Origin: DSBX01 sp046484845
GTDB taxonomy: Bacteria > Hydrothermota > Tepidihabitantia > Tepidihabitantales > Tepidihabitantaceae
Assembly (NCBI GenBank): GCA_046484845.1
Contig: JAWOIB010000123.1
Location: 1-12,850, forward strand
Direction of reading: 5' to 3'
DNA: 12,850 bases
Shown here: piece by piece, positions 1 through 6,857 of the stretch
Layout of the letters: each line of letters begins with the position of its first letter
Position numbering within the stretch: the first letter of the stretch is position 1
Notes under the pieces: model-generated
What the model saw: only the letters and a program-made list of their open reading frames with translations
Told to the model about the DNA's origin: nothing
Databases searched by the model: none
Position numbers and translations under genes: made by a program

Positions 1-381
1 CAGGCCCGGACCCAGGTCGAGCGAGAGCGGCTTGTGGCCGATGCCTGCGAGCTGGAAGCGTCAGGTTGCTTCGCGGTTGTGCTGGAGAAGGTGCCGGTTG
101 AGGCCGCGACAGAGGTTACCAGGGCGTTGAACATCCCGACGATCGGGATTGGAGCCGGGCCGGGATGCGACGGCCAGATTCTGGTGCTGCACGATATGGT
201 CGGGCTGTCCGAGAGTCCGGGGTTCAAGTTCGTTCGGCGCTATGCCGAGGTCGGCGAGGTCATCAGGCAGGCGGTCGCCGAGTACGCTGACGACGTGCGT
301 GCAGGAAGGTTCCCAGACGATGAGCACAGCTTCCGCACGCCCCGGTCCCCGGAGGACGTTCCGGGTCGCGCCGTAGACTAG
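1..381 (+). CDS. panB: 3-methyl-2-oxobutanoate hydroxymethyltransferase, C-terminal part
   Basis: This is the last 126 codons of PanB (ketopantoate hydroxymethyltransferase), open at the left edge of the window. The enzyme transfers a one-carbon unit from methylene-tetrahydrofolate to 2-oxoisovalerate, the first committed step of pantothenate synthesis in the cytoplasm. The family is recognised from VLEKVP (about residues 27-32 of the visible part), which holds the conserved glutamate, then IPTIGIGAG, CDGQ and LVLHDM (residues 45-66), and a C-terminal EEHSF-like ending (DDEHSF). The frame is open from base 1, so the true start lies outside the window. A short Arg/Pro-rich tail follows the conserved end. 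panC starts 12 bp after the stop, so the two are almost certainly one operon. The assignment is very secure. Confidence 0.96.
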   Translation, partial: QARTQVERERLVADACELEASGCFAVVLEKVPVEAATEVTRALNIPTIGIGAGPGCDGQILVLHDMVGLSESPGFKFVRRYAEVGEVIRQAVAEYADDVRAGRFPDDEHSFRTPRSPEDVPGRAVD

Positions 382-393
382 CGCTGCCGCCGG

Positions 394-1260
394 ATGATAA
401 CGCTCAGGAAGCCGTCGGCGATGCGGCGCTGGTCGGAAGCGGCCCGGAGGACCGGTCGTGTCGGCCTCGTCCCGACGATGGGAAGTCTCCATGAGGGTCA
501 CCTGGCGCTGGTGCGTGCCACCAGGCGTTACTGCGACCGCGTGGTCGTATCGATATTCGTCAATCCGCTGCAATTCGGACCGGCCGAGGATTACCGGCGC
601 TACCCGCGCGACTCCGCACGGGACCGGAAGCTGTTGTCCGCAGAGGGAGTTGACGTCGTGTTCATGCCCTCGCCGGCAGAAATGTACCCCGAAGGATACG
701 TAACCTTCGTGGAGGTGGCCGGGCTGGGTGATGTTCTCTGCGCCCGGCATCGGCCCGGCCATTTCCGGGGTGTGACGACGGTTGTCGCCAAGCTGCTGGC
801 GATCGTTCAGCCGCAGGTCGCAGCTTTCGGCCAGAAGGACGCCCAGCAGGCTTTCGCCATCAGGCGGATGGTCCGTGACCTTGGTTTCGGGACTCGGATT
901 CTTGTTGTGCCCACGGTGCGTGAGCCGGATGGACTGGCGATGAGCTCACGCAACCGCTACCTGAGCCCGGCGGAGCGCGACGAGGCGTCGGCGTTGTTTC
1001 GGGCGCTGGACCTGTGCCGCCGGCAGGCAGAGGCGGGCGAGAGGTCAGTTGCCCGGTTGCGACGGCTGATGCTTGAGCACTTGTCCCGGCAGAGCCGGGC
1101 CAGGGTTCAGTATCTCGAGTTCGTTGACCCCGAACGGTTGAGGCCGGTTCGACAGGTCCGGGGAACGGTCCTGGTCGCGGTTGCGGCTTTTCTGGGTCGG
1201 ACCCGTCTGATTGACAATGTGCTGATTCGGAGTAAGAATCGGAAGGCCAATCGTAAGTAG
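394..1260 (+). CDS. panC: Pantothenate synthetase (pantoate-beta-alanine ligase)
   Basis: PanC (288 aa, normal length) joins pantoate and beta-alanine using ATP, with a pantoyl-adenylate intermediate, and completes pantothenate synthesis. Visible signatures of this nucleotidyltransferase family are PTMG followed by HEGH (residues 27-36, the HIGH-type motif), FVNPLQF (55-61), FGQKDAQQ (145-152) and LAMSSRN (181-187, the KMSKS-like loop). The ATG at 394 is the only start that leaves these motifs intact with the usual N-terminus. There is no clear Shine-Dalgarno sequence, so translational coupling with panB 12 bp upstream is likely. The basic tail (KNRKANRK) overlaps the predicted dnaN promoter. 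No panD is visible, so the beta-alanine source is not shown. Confidence 0.96.
   Translation: MITLRKPSAMRRWSEAARRTGRVGLVPTMGSLHEGHLALVRATRRYCDRVVVSIFVNPLQFGPAEDYRRYPRDSARDRKLLSAEGVDVVFMPSPAEMYPEGYVTFVEVAGLGDVLCARHRPGHFRGVTTVVAKLLAIVQPQVAAFGQKDAQQAFAIRRMVRDLGFGTRILVVPTVREPDGLAMSSRNRYLSPAERDEASALFRALDLCRRQAEAGERSVARLRRLMLEHLSRQSRARVQYLEFVDPERLRPVRQVRGTVLVAVAAFLGRTRLIDNVLIRSKNRKANRK
1211..1239 (+). promoter_or_regulatory. Predicted sigma70-type promoter for dnaN inside the 3' end of panC
   Basis: A perfect -35 box TTGACA (1211-1216) is followed by a 17-bp spacer and AAGAAT (1234-1239), which matches the -10 consensus at 4 of 6 positions. Transcription would begin near 1246. That gives dnaN a leader of about 30 nt with a good ribosome binding site, independent of panBC. 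The call rests on consensus only. Confidence 0.5.
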
Positions 1261-1265
1261 TTGAC

Positions 1266-1272
1266 AAAGGAG
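1266..1272 (+). promoter_or_regulatory. Shine-Dalgarno site deciding the dnaN start
   Basis: AAAGGAG lies 5 nt before the ATG at 1278. The in-frame GTG at 1275 would leave only 2 nt, so the ATG is preferred. This is one of the few strong Shine-Dalgarno sites in the window. Confidence 0.8.
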
Positions 1273-1277
1273 ATGTG

Positions 1278-2375
1278 ATGCGTTGTCAGGTTGAGCGTGA
1301 AGTGTTTGCCGAGATACTGGCGACGGTTGCCGGTGCGCTGCCCGGCCGGACCACCTACCCGGTTCTGCAGAATGTGCTGCTGGAGGTGAGCGGCGGCAAG
1401 GTTTCGGTCTCCGGCACGGATATCGATACCACCGTGCGCAAGGATTTCCCGGTGCTGAAAGCCGGGGAGGACGGCCAGGTGCTGGTGCCGGGTCGCAAGC
1501 TGCTGGAGGCGGTACGCGAACTGGGTGTGGCGGACGCCGAGTTTCGCACCAAGGACCGGAATCTGCACATCGAGACCTCCAACAGCCGGGCGATGCTGGC
1601 CGGATTGGACCCCGGTGAGTTCCCGGAAGTCCCGAAACTGCCGGAGGGGGTGGCGCTGGAGCTTTCGATTGCGGCGATCTTCGACCTGTTCGACAACGCG
1701 GCGTTCGCGGCCTCCCGCGACGATTCGAGACCCGCCATGTCGGGCATCAACTGGGAGATTTCCAGGACCGAGATGAGAATGGTGGCGACCGATGGTCATC
1801 GGTTGAGCCTGGTGCAGACGAAGTCGAAGCAGCCCGCCGCGGCGAAGGTGCTGATACCCCCGAAGCCCTTCTCGCTGTTGCCGAGGGGCGGTGATGTCGT
1901 GACACTCTACGTCGACCCGGCCCGGGTCGGGCTGGTGACCGAGGATACCGTGGTTATCAGCCGCCAGCTTGAGGGTCCCTACCCGGACTACACGCGCGTG
2001 ATCCCGAAGGACAAGAAGCTCCACCGGGCCGTGGTTGGCCGGGAGCTGCTCAACGCGGCCTTGCGTCGCGCAGCGGTCTTCGCGCACCCGGTCGGGCGTC
2101 TCACGGCATTCACCTTTGCCGCCGGGAAGGTCAATCTCCACGCCGAGACTCCGGAAATTGGCAGTAGCGATGAGGACGTCGCGTGCGAGTACGAAGGCAA
2201 GGAGATTCGGACGGGATTCAATGCTTCCTACGTGATGGAGGTGCTTCGGCACATCGGCTCTGAGAAGGTGCAGTTTGAACTCGAGGGCCCGCTGGCGGCG
2301 GCGGTGGTCCGGCCGGTGGACGAAGAGGGCACGCTCGAGAAGACCTACCTGTTGATGCCGATAAGGCTGGACTGA
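1278..2375 (+). CDS. dnaN: DNA polymerase III beta subunit (sliding clamp)
   Basis: DnaN (365 aa, typical length) forms the ring-shaped dimer that tethers DNA polymerase III and many repair factors to DNA. The three-domain architecture can be followed. The N-terminal domain includes LPGRTTYPVLQNVLLEV and GTDIDTTVRKDFPV. The middle domain includes AASRDDSRPAMSGI and MVATDGHRLSLV. The C-terminal domain ends in the family-typical YLLMPIRLD. The start is set by AAAGGAG 5 nt upstream. The gene sits 17 bp after panC and 3 bp before a lipoprotein gene. It is not beside dnaA or recF, its usual partners at the replication origin, and I see no DnaA-box cluster here. It is probably co-transcribed in part with panBC and also read from the promoter at 1211-1239. 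Confidence 0.97.
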   Translation: MRCQVEREVFAEILATVAGALPGRTTYPVLQNVLLEVSGGKVSVSGTDIDTTVRKDFPVLKAGEDGQVLVPGRKLLEAVRELGVADAEFRTKDRNLHIETSNSRAMLAGLDPGEFPEVPKLPEGVALELSIAAIFDLFDNAAFAASRDDSRPAMSGINWEISRTEMRMVATDGHRLSLVQTKSKQPAAAKVLIPPKPFSLLPRGGDVVTLYVDPARVGLVTEDTVVISRQLEGPYPDYTRVIPKDKKLHRAVVGRELLNAALRRAAVFAHPVGRLTAFTFAAGKVNLHAETPEIGSSDEDVACEYEGKEIRTGFNASYVMEVLRHIGSEKVQFELEGPLAAAVVRPVDEEGTLEKTYLLMPIRLD

Positions 2376-2378
2376 TTG

Positions 2379-3239
2379 ATGCGACCGTCGCCCGCGGCCC
2401 TGTTGCTGCTGGCGGCCGTCGCATGCGACAGGTCGGCAGTCCCGGGGCTCGACCCGAGCTACCGCGAACCATATGTCAGCGGCATGCTCTACCGGGTTGA
2501 GTACTTCGACCGTTCAGTGGAGTACTTCCGTGACGTCGAGGTCATGGACAATGCCGGATTCCGCATGGTGCCGAAGGTGACGCTCAACCGGGCCGAGCTT
2601 GCGCCGTGGTCCTACAGCCCGGTCCGCTACCGCTACGGGGACAACAACTGGTTCAGGGTCTACCGGCCGTACAACCTTTCGGTGGTTCATTACTGGGGAG
2701 AGGCTTTCTCGCGGGTGCTGATGCCCGGCAACTTTGAGCTGACCTCCCCGGTGGACAATCACGTGCTTGCGCTTGAGTCGACGCTGGTCGTAACCTGGCG
2801 CTCATCGGCCGGCGCCCAGTGGTACTGGGTTGATTTGCTCTGCGACTATGACTTCCTCGACACCAACGGTGTCTGGAGGGACTACGAGTTCGAACTCGAT
2901 ACCGTTGTCCGCGATACCTTCGTGGTGATGCCCCCGGAGCGTGTCTTCCCGAGGCAGGTGTTGGAATTGGTCGAGGGTGACGGTTCGGTGCTGGTTGTTG
3001 CCGCGTACGGGCCCGAGGTTGAACCCGGTGACATAGGCAATGTTCGTGGAGCGGGTTACGGTTTCTTCAGCGCCGGCAACGAGCCGCGCGAGCGTTACTT
3101 CTACGTCGGTTCCCCGCCGCTGTCGAGGAGAGCAGGGCTGCCGGCTGCCCGCCGCGGACGATTCCGCGAACGCGCGTCCGGGGAGTGGTCCGCGGGTGCA
3201 GGCGCGGCTCCGCCGGTTGACACCCCCAGTGAGCGATGA
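2379..3239 (+). CDS. Predicted lipoprotein of unknown function
   Basis: I do not recognise this 286-aa protein. It begins with a short signal (MRPSPAALLLLAAVAC) that ends in a plausible but imperfect lipobox, with Cys16 as the likely lipidated residue, so it should sit on the outside of a membrane. Residues 30-115 are rich in Tyr, Arg and Trp. Residues about 117-185 (ELTSPVDNHVL, then TLVVTWRSS, then DTFVVMPPERVF) read like a beta-sandwich of the fibronectin/Ig-like kind often found in surface proteins. The last 40 residues, after YFYVGSPP, are Arg/Ala/Gly/Pro-rich and look unstructured. They coincide with the -35 box of the ssrA promoter. The ATG at 2379 is chosen over the TTG at 2376. The gene follows dnaN by 3 bp and is probably coupled to it. 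Confidence 0.75.
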   Translation: MRPSPAALLLLAAVACDRSAVPGLDPSYREPYVSGMLYRVEYFDRSVEYFRDVEVMDNAGFRMVPKVTLNRAELAPWSYSPVRYRYGDNNWFRVYRPYNLSVVHYWGEAFSRVLMPGNFELTSPVDNHVLALESTLVVTWRSSAGAQWYWVDLLCDYDFLDTNGVWRDYEFELDTVVRDTFVVMPPERVFPRQVLELVEGDGSVLVVAAYGPEVEPGDIGNVRGAGYGFFSAGNEPRERYFYVGSPPLSRRAGLPAARRGRFRERASGEWSAGAGAAPPVDTPSER

Positions 3240-3245
3240 TAATAT
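3217..3245 (+). promoter_or_regulatory. Predicted promoter of ssrA
   Basis: TTGACA (3217-3222, perfect -35) is followed by a 17-bp spacer and TAATAT (3240-3245, 4 of 6 to the -10 consensus). Transcription would start near 3252, about 9 nt before the mature tmRNA 5' end, which leaves a short leader for RNase P to remove. The -35 box is inside the last codons of the upstream lipoprotein gene, and the -10 box lies just past its stop codon. Confidence 0.65.
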
Positions 3246-3260
3246 CTCGTTAGTTGATCA

Positions 3261-3608
3261 GGGGGCGAAGGGCTTCGACGGATTGCCTGAGGGGCCCGAG
3301 TGCATGGCGAGGTTCCTCTATCACCTCGTAAATCCCGGTAGAGGACATACAGCTGCCAACAACAGCTACGCACTGGCTGCCTAGTAACGCAGGCGGTCCC
3401 TCGGACTGCGATTTCATCCGGCGCAGTCACGGGGTCTAACAGGATGAAAAGGCCCGCAGTTTGCCCCGGGCTGTGGGTTGTTCGTGAGGGGCTGGTCGGA
3501 CGCCGCCCGTCAACCGGCTGAGCGCCCGACGAGAATTGTAGGTTGACTAACCATGTAGAGCTCTGGTTCCGAACTTTCCGGACGCGGGTTCGATTCCCGC
3601 CGCCTCCA
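3261..3608 (+). ncRNA. ssrA: Transfer-messenger RNA (tmRNA)
   Basis: tmRNA rescues stalled ribosomes by acting first as an alanyl-tRNA and then as a short message. With SmpB it adds a degradation tag. The ends form the tRNA-like part: 5' GGGGGCG (3261-3267) pairs with CGCCTCC (3601-3607, one G-U pair). A T-arm with loop TTCGATT and stem GCGGG/CCCGC precedes it. The stretches GGCTTCGACGG near the 5' end and TGACTAACCATGTAG near the 3' end match known tmRNAs. A first pseudoknot is visible: GCGAGG/CCTCGT, with loop TCCTC pairing to GAGGA (3341-3345). It lies 9 nt before the tag frame. A further stem TTTCATCC/GGATGAAA (3412-3419 and 3443-3450) can be drawn. The terminal CCA is not encoded: the discriminator A at 3608 is followed by CTA. 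The call is secure. Confidence 0.97.
3355..3384 (+). other. tmRNA tag-peptide reading frame (ANNSYALAA)
   Basis: The frame GCC AAC AAC AGC TAC GCA CTG GCT GCC TAG encodes ANNSYALAA, and a second in-frame stop (TAA) follows directly. The ending YALAA is the hallmark of tags recognised by ClpXP and related proteases. GCC at 3355 is the likelier resume codon because its 9-nt distance from the pseudoknot is close to that in E. coli. The preceding GCT (3352) would give one extra alanine. Confidence 0.9.
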
Positions 3609-3658
3609 CTACCAGTGCTGGCCGCTCGGTTGTCGGTCGTGACGCAGTCGGGCTCGTG

Positions 3659-4204
3659 ATGAAGCGGGCGCGGCAGTTCGCGGTCGCGCTGGCGTTCGTG
3701 GCCCCGGTGATAGTGATGACCAGCTGTTCGGGGCTCTATACAATCCGTCCCCGCTATTCCGGTCGCACGGCCGCCGCCCGGGTCAGGCCGGTGACTGAGC
3801 CGGTTATTCCGGTCAAGCCGCTCGATCCTCGTCAGGGCAAGCTCTCCTGGCCGGCGCCTGGCCCGGTAACGGCCGAGTTTGGCGTTGTGGTTGAGCCGAA
3901 GTACGGGACCAAGACCCGGAGACTCGGTATCGACATCGCTTGTGCTGCCGGGACACCGGTCAAGGCTGTGTATGCCGGTAACGTCAGCTTCGCCGACAGG
4001 TTCATGGGATACGGGATGACGGTGATCGTCGACCACGGCCAGCGGTTGCACACGGTTTACTCGATGCTTCGAGAGGTGTCAGCCGCGGTCGGCGTTGAGC
4101 TGAAGGAAGGCATGGTGCTGGGTTATGCCGACGATACGCTTCACTTCCAGGTAAGGAAGGAGGGGCAGTCGGTTGATCCCCGGCAGTGGTTGCGGCCGCG
4201 TTGA
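3659..4204 (+). CDS. EnvC-like lipoprotein with degenerate LytM (M23) domain
   Basis: This 181-aa predicted lipoprotein has a basic N-terminus, a hydrophobic segment (residues 7-20) and Cys23 in VMTSC as the probable lipidation site. A Pro-rich linker leads to a LytM/M23 domain at about residues 60-178 (KLSWPAPGPV, then YGTKTRRLGIDIA, FADRFMGYGMTVIVDHG, LHFQVRK, VDPRQWLR). Active M23 enzymes need HxxxD and HxH zinc ligands plus a YxHL histidine. Here these read R88-L-G-I-D92, T160-L-H162 and Y-S-M136-L, so three key histidines are missing. That pattern is known from EnvC/NlpD-type factors, which activate cell-wall amidases rather than cutting peptidoglycan. The long coiled coil of EnvC is absent. 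ATG 3659 is preferred over GTG 3656. The gene follows ssrA by 50 bp. The fold is secure and the activator role is inferred. Confidence 0.85.
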   Translation: MKRARQFAVALAFVAPVIVMTSCSGLYTIRPRYSGRTAAARVRPVTEPVIPVKPLDPRQGKLSWPAPGPVTAEFGVVVEPKYGTKTRRLGIDIACAAGTPVKAVYAGNVSFADRFMGYGMTVIVDHGQRLHTVYSMLREVSAAVGVELKEGMVLGYADDTLHFQVRKEGQSVDPRQWLRPR

Positions 4205-4246
4205 CCCGGTGGGCTGTGGAACGGGCGTTGCGAAAGTGAGGTGGTT

Positions 4247-5269
4247 ATGAGTAAGAAGCGAAAGGGTGCACAGCGTCTGAGTGCCGCGGTGGCGCCCCCC
4301 TGGACCTGGGTCAGTTGCCTAGGCGCGGTTGAGTCCGCGCTCCGGGTCCTGGGAGTCGGGTGCGACAGCGTCGGGATTGCCGGCTTGAGCGGCTATGCGT
4401 TTCTCGTCAACGTTTCCCGCCGGCTGCTCCCGGGGTCGGTGACCGCTTTCGACTGGAAGCTGCTCGAGGAGGGCATCACTGCCGCCGGGGTTGCGGTCGA
4501 GGTCATTGCGATCGACTCTCCGGAGGACGGAGAGGACCGACAGCGTCTGATGGCCGAGTTGTTCGAGCGAGTGCGCGAAGAGATCGACAGTGGGAAGCCC
4601 TGTGTTGTCTGGGGCGCCGCGTCAGTTCCCGAGTTCGCCGTGGCGTATGGATACGAAGGCGATGGTTACCTGGTCCGTTCGCTGCGCAGCGCCGGGGCTG
4701 CGAGAGGGGTCGATGCCGGGATGGCGCTTGGCCCTGCCGAGCAGCCTGAGCCGCCGGTTCGCTTCGACGCGCTGGCCGCGCCGGACAGGTTGGGTTTGAT
4801 TGCTTTCGGCGACAGGCTGACGGTTGACCGAAAGCGGATGGAGCACCGGGCACTGGTCCGGGCCGCGCAGTTGCTTGACGGACAGCATGCCTGCTTCGAG
4901 CCCGGGTATGCAGGCGGCTGGCGAGCTTTTGAGAGCTGGGCCGAGGCGCTGGCTGGCGGTGACTACGATACGCTCGGCAACAGCTACCTGCTGCGTTGTT
5001 ACCGCGAACTGCAGTTCTGCGCAGCCGGTTTCTGCACGAGGTTGGAGCAGGTCCATCACCGGGCGAGCCCTTCGCTGGCGGCTGCGGCCGGCAGTTTTCA
5101 ACAGGCGGCCAACCGGCTGCAGGCGTTGTGTGACATCTTCCCGCTGGCGGAGTCACAGCGTCCGCCGGGCTCCGTGATGCTGAGCCAGGCGGCTCGCTCG
5201 CTCGAGGCCTGTGCTGCCAATAACCGTGAGGCCGTGGCGGCGCTGCGGGACGCCGCGGCGCTCTGCTAG
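4247..5269 (+). CDS. Protein with a BtrH N-terminal/C39-like fold, function unknown
   Basis: This 340-aa protein has no signal peptide and starts at ATG 4247, behind GAGGTGG (4238-4244). The N-terminal 145 residues have a cysteine-peptidase/BtrH-N look: WTWVSCLGAVESALRVLG (19-36, with Cys24 at a helix start), then GLSGYAFLVNV (46-56), FDWKLLEEG (68-76), SGKPCVVWG (115-123) and PEFAVAYGYEGDGYLV (128-143). From memory, similar uncharacterised proteins carry GHAF where this one has GYAF, so an active-site histidine may be lost. Residues 190-340 are mostly helical, Ala-rich and unusually Cys-rich (Cys216, 251, 258, 263, 295, 322, 340). BtrH transfers an acyl group from a carrier protein to an aminoglycoside, but nothing nearby suggests antibiotic synthesis. 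The gene is probably in an operon with the LytM gene 42 bp upstream. The family call is tentative. Confidence 0.6.
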   Translation: MSKKRKGAQRLSAAVAPPWTWVSCLGAVESALRVLGVGCDSVGIAGLSGYAFLVNVSRRLLPGSVTAFDWKLLEEGITAAGVAVEVIAIDSPEDGEDRQRLMAELFERVREEIDSGKPCVVWGAASVPEFAVAYGYEGDGYLVRSLRSAGAARGVDAGMALGPAEQPEPPVRFDALAAPDRLGLIAFGDRLTVDRKRMEHRALVRAAQLLDGQHACFEPGYAGGWRAFESWAEALAGGDYDTLGNSYLLRCYRELQFCAAGFCTRLEQVHHRASPSLAAAAGSFQQAANRLQALCDIFPLAESQRPPGSVMLSQAARSLEACAANNREAVAALRDAAALC

Positions 5270-5324
5270 TGGAGTCCCGGGTGATGGCGGGTCGGTCTGG
5301 CCGGGAGCGCCGCGTGACGGGCGG

Positions 5325-5975
5325 ATGACCTTGCGCAACTGGCCACCCGCGCTGCTGTTGCTCTTCGTGGCCTGCCTGCTGCCGCAAGTGCGGAGTACGC
5401 CGGAACCAGTGTACGCTGAACCACCGGACTGGCTGCTGGAAGGCTCAACGGGAGTTCCTCCCGATGTACCGGAGGCCCGCTACCTGGGCAAGTTCAAGGT
5501 CACGTTCTACTGGGTGGTCGACGAGAGTGACTATCCTGCGGGACGAGCGGAAGCGCTGTACGATACGGCAGGGAGGCTGGTCGGCCGCTTCTCAAGCCGG
5601 TTCGTGGCGGACTTCAAGCGCGAGGCGGCCGCCCGCCTGCGCGACGGGCGCTGCATCAGCTACCTGCCGAAGGCGAACCGGGTTGTGGTCGGGGAGAGTT
5701 TCCTCGGTTTCGGCCGGTATCGATTGACCGAACTGAAGTCGATTGCCGTCGACCCGCGTGTGATCCCGATCGGCGCGAGGGTGTACGTTCCCCAGACCGA
5801 GCACGTGGTGGTCGCCGGCAAGCCGCTGAATGGCGTGTTCTATGCGCACGACGTGGGCAGTGCGGTCCAGGGGAAGCATATTGACGTCTTCGTCGGCTCG
5901 CGCGAAAACTACGCGGCGTTCACCTCAGCGGGGGTGCGGAGCCTCAGTAGCGTCGACGTCTACGTCCTTGAATAG
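5325..5975 (+). CDS. Exported 3D (Asp-Asp-Asp) domain protein, MltA/Rpf-like
   Basis: This 216-aa protein begins with a signal segment (residues 8-19, leucine-rich). Cys17 in LFVAC could be a lipidation site; otherwise signal peptidase I would cut near residue 24. The C-terminal half is a 3D domain, the double-psi barrel found in MltA lytic transglycosylases and in resuscitation-promoting or YabE-type proteins. The three aspartates are visible: SIAVDPRVIPIGARVYVP (Asp143), FYAHDVGSAVQG (Asp176) and HIDVFVG (Asp187). The region before it (LGKFKVTFYWVVDES, residues 54-68) resembles the usual lead-in to such domains. It probably cleaves or binds peptidoglycan in the envelope. ATG 5325 is chosen because the signal segment follows at once; upstream codons in frame encode only low-complexity sequence. 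The 3' end overlaps the opposing deacetylase gene by 51 bp. Confidence 0.85.
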   Translation: MTLRNWPPALLLLFVACLLPQVRSTPEPVYAEPPDWLLEGSTGVPPDVPEARYLGKFKVTFYWVVDESDYPAGRAEALYDTAGRLVGRFSSRFVADFKREAAARLRDGRCISYLPKANRVVVGESFLGFGRYRLTELKSIAVDPRVIPIGARVYVPQTEHVVVAGKPLNGVFYAHDVGSAVQGKHIDVFVGSRENYAAFTSAGVRSLSSVDVYVLE

Positions 5976-6818
5976 CAGTTGTTTGCGGTCGTCGGCGAAT
6001 GCCACGGCGACTTCATCCATGAACCGGTTCATCCTGTTGTTCCACCAGTCGTAGTAGAGCTGGCGAAGGGTTGTCACCCGGGCTCCGCCACGGTCCAACC
6101 AGTCAAGCAGTTCGGCAAAGTCATCGAGCGCCCATTCCGTGAACACCCGCGGGCGTTCGACGATCTGGTGCAGGAGCAGAACAGTCACCTCCTGACTCAG
6201 TATGGCCTGCCTGATTGAGGCCGGGTCGATCTCTCGACGCAGCTCGACAATGGGCAGCCGCCACGGGTCGGACGCGAGGTCGAATCGCCCTGACCGGACG
6301 GCTCGACCCATGCGGTAGCCCGCGGCCTGTACCATCCGTGCGACCCGGCTGTTCATGTCGCCGTACGGGTAAACGAAAGTCAGCACTTCTCCGCCGAACA
6401 GGGACTCGAGCAGTACCCTGGATTCCAGTATCTCCCGCCAGGCCGCCGTGCTGTCCAGTCGTGTCAGAAACGGGTGAGAAAGGCTGTGACTCGCGACCTC
6501 GATGTGGCAGGAATCGACAAGTTCCTGAATCTCGGACCTGCGCAGGAACCCGCCCGAGGGGCGATAGCTCGGGTTGCCGTCGCGCAGGTAGTCACAAATC
6601 ACCCCGAGAGTCATTGTCATGCCATGGCGCTTGAGCAGGGGGTAGATGTTCGTGAATACAGTGTGGTAGCCGTCGTCAACCGAGAGCACGACAGTGCGCC
6701 CGGCAAGCGGCATCGGAGTGTCCGGCGGGCGGGGTTCCCGGGGAGGCAGTTGTCCCATGGTGGACCCGGCGACGGCCACGACGGCCGTCAGCAGCAGTGA
6801 GCACGGTGACAGAATCAT
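5925..6818 (-). CDS. Exported polysaccharide deacetylase (NodB homology, CE4)
   Basis: This 297-aa protein has a hydrophobic N-terminal export signal (residues 7-19) and a NodB-homology domain of carbohydrate esterase family 4. Such enzymes remove N-acetyl groups from peptidoglycan, chitin-like or exopolysaccharide chains using a divalent metal. The motifs are in order: VVLSVDDG (Asp48, Asp49, residues 43-50), ASHSLSH (His111 and His115, the metal-binding HxxxH), FVYPYGD (148-154) and VLLLHQ (His217). All catalytic positions look intact. The substrate cannot be told, but a neighbouring 3D protein and LytM factor favour a cell-wall role. ATG 6818 is preferred over an upstream in-frame ATG at 6857, because it places the export signal at the N-terminus and lies just after a good promoter. 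The gene converges on the 3D gene and diverges from nadE. Confidence 0.9.
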   Translation of the reverse strand: MILSPCSLLLTAVVAVAGSTMGQLPPREPRPPDTPMPLAGRTVVLSVDDGYHTVFTNIYPLLKRHGMTMTLGVICDYLRDGNPSYRPSGGFLRRSEIQELVDSCHIEVASHSLSHPFLTRLDSTAAWREILESRVLLESLFGGEVLTFVYPYGDMNSRVARMVQAAGYRMGRAVRSGRFDLASDPWRLPIVELRREIDPASIRQAILSQEVTVLLLHQIVERPRVFTEWALDDFAELLDWLDRGGARVTTLRQLYYDWWNNRMNRFMDEVAVAFADDRKQLLFKDVDVDATEAPHPR

Positions 6819-6828
6819 CGTTACAACA

Positions 6829-6857
6829 ATGGTACTGCCCGGTGCTGCGGTTGACAA
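6829..6857 (-). promoter_or_regulatory. Predicted promoter of the polysaccharide deacetylase gene
   Basis: Read on the minus strand, TTGTCA (6857-6852, 5 of 6 to the -35 consensus) is followed by a 17-bp spacer and TACCAT (6834-6829, 4 of 6 to the -10 consensus). The ATG lies 10 nt beyond the -10 box, so the transcript would have almost no leader. The -35 box overlaps that of the nadE promoter on the other strand. Confidence 0.5.

Noticed and set aside
1261..1266. TTGACA directly before the dnaN ribosome binding site as a -35 box
   Set aside because: Any matching -10 box would fall inside dnaN, and none is visible. The TTGACA at 1211 has a better partner.
1107..2252. 381-codon minus-strand open frame opposite dnaN
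   Set aside because: It is His/Arg/Gln-rich, typical of an antisense frame in GC-rich DNA. dnaN on the other strand is certain.
3040..3384. Plus-strand frame ending in AANNSYALAA
   Set aside because: Its end is the tmRNA tag and its beginning is the wrong frame of the lipoprotein gene.
3101..4051. 316-codon minus-strand frame across ssrA and the LytM gene
   Set aside because: It lies antisense to tmRNA and to a well-supported gene, with no motif.
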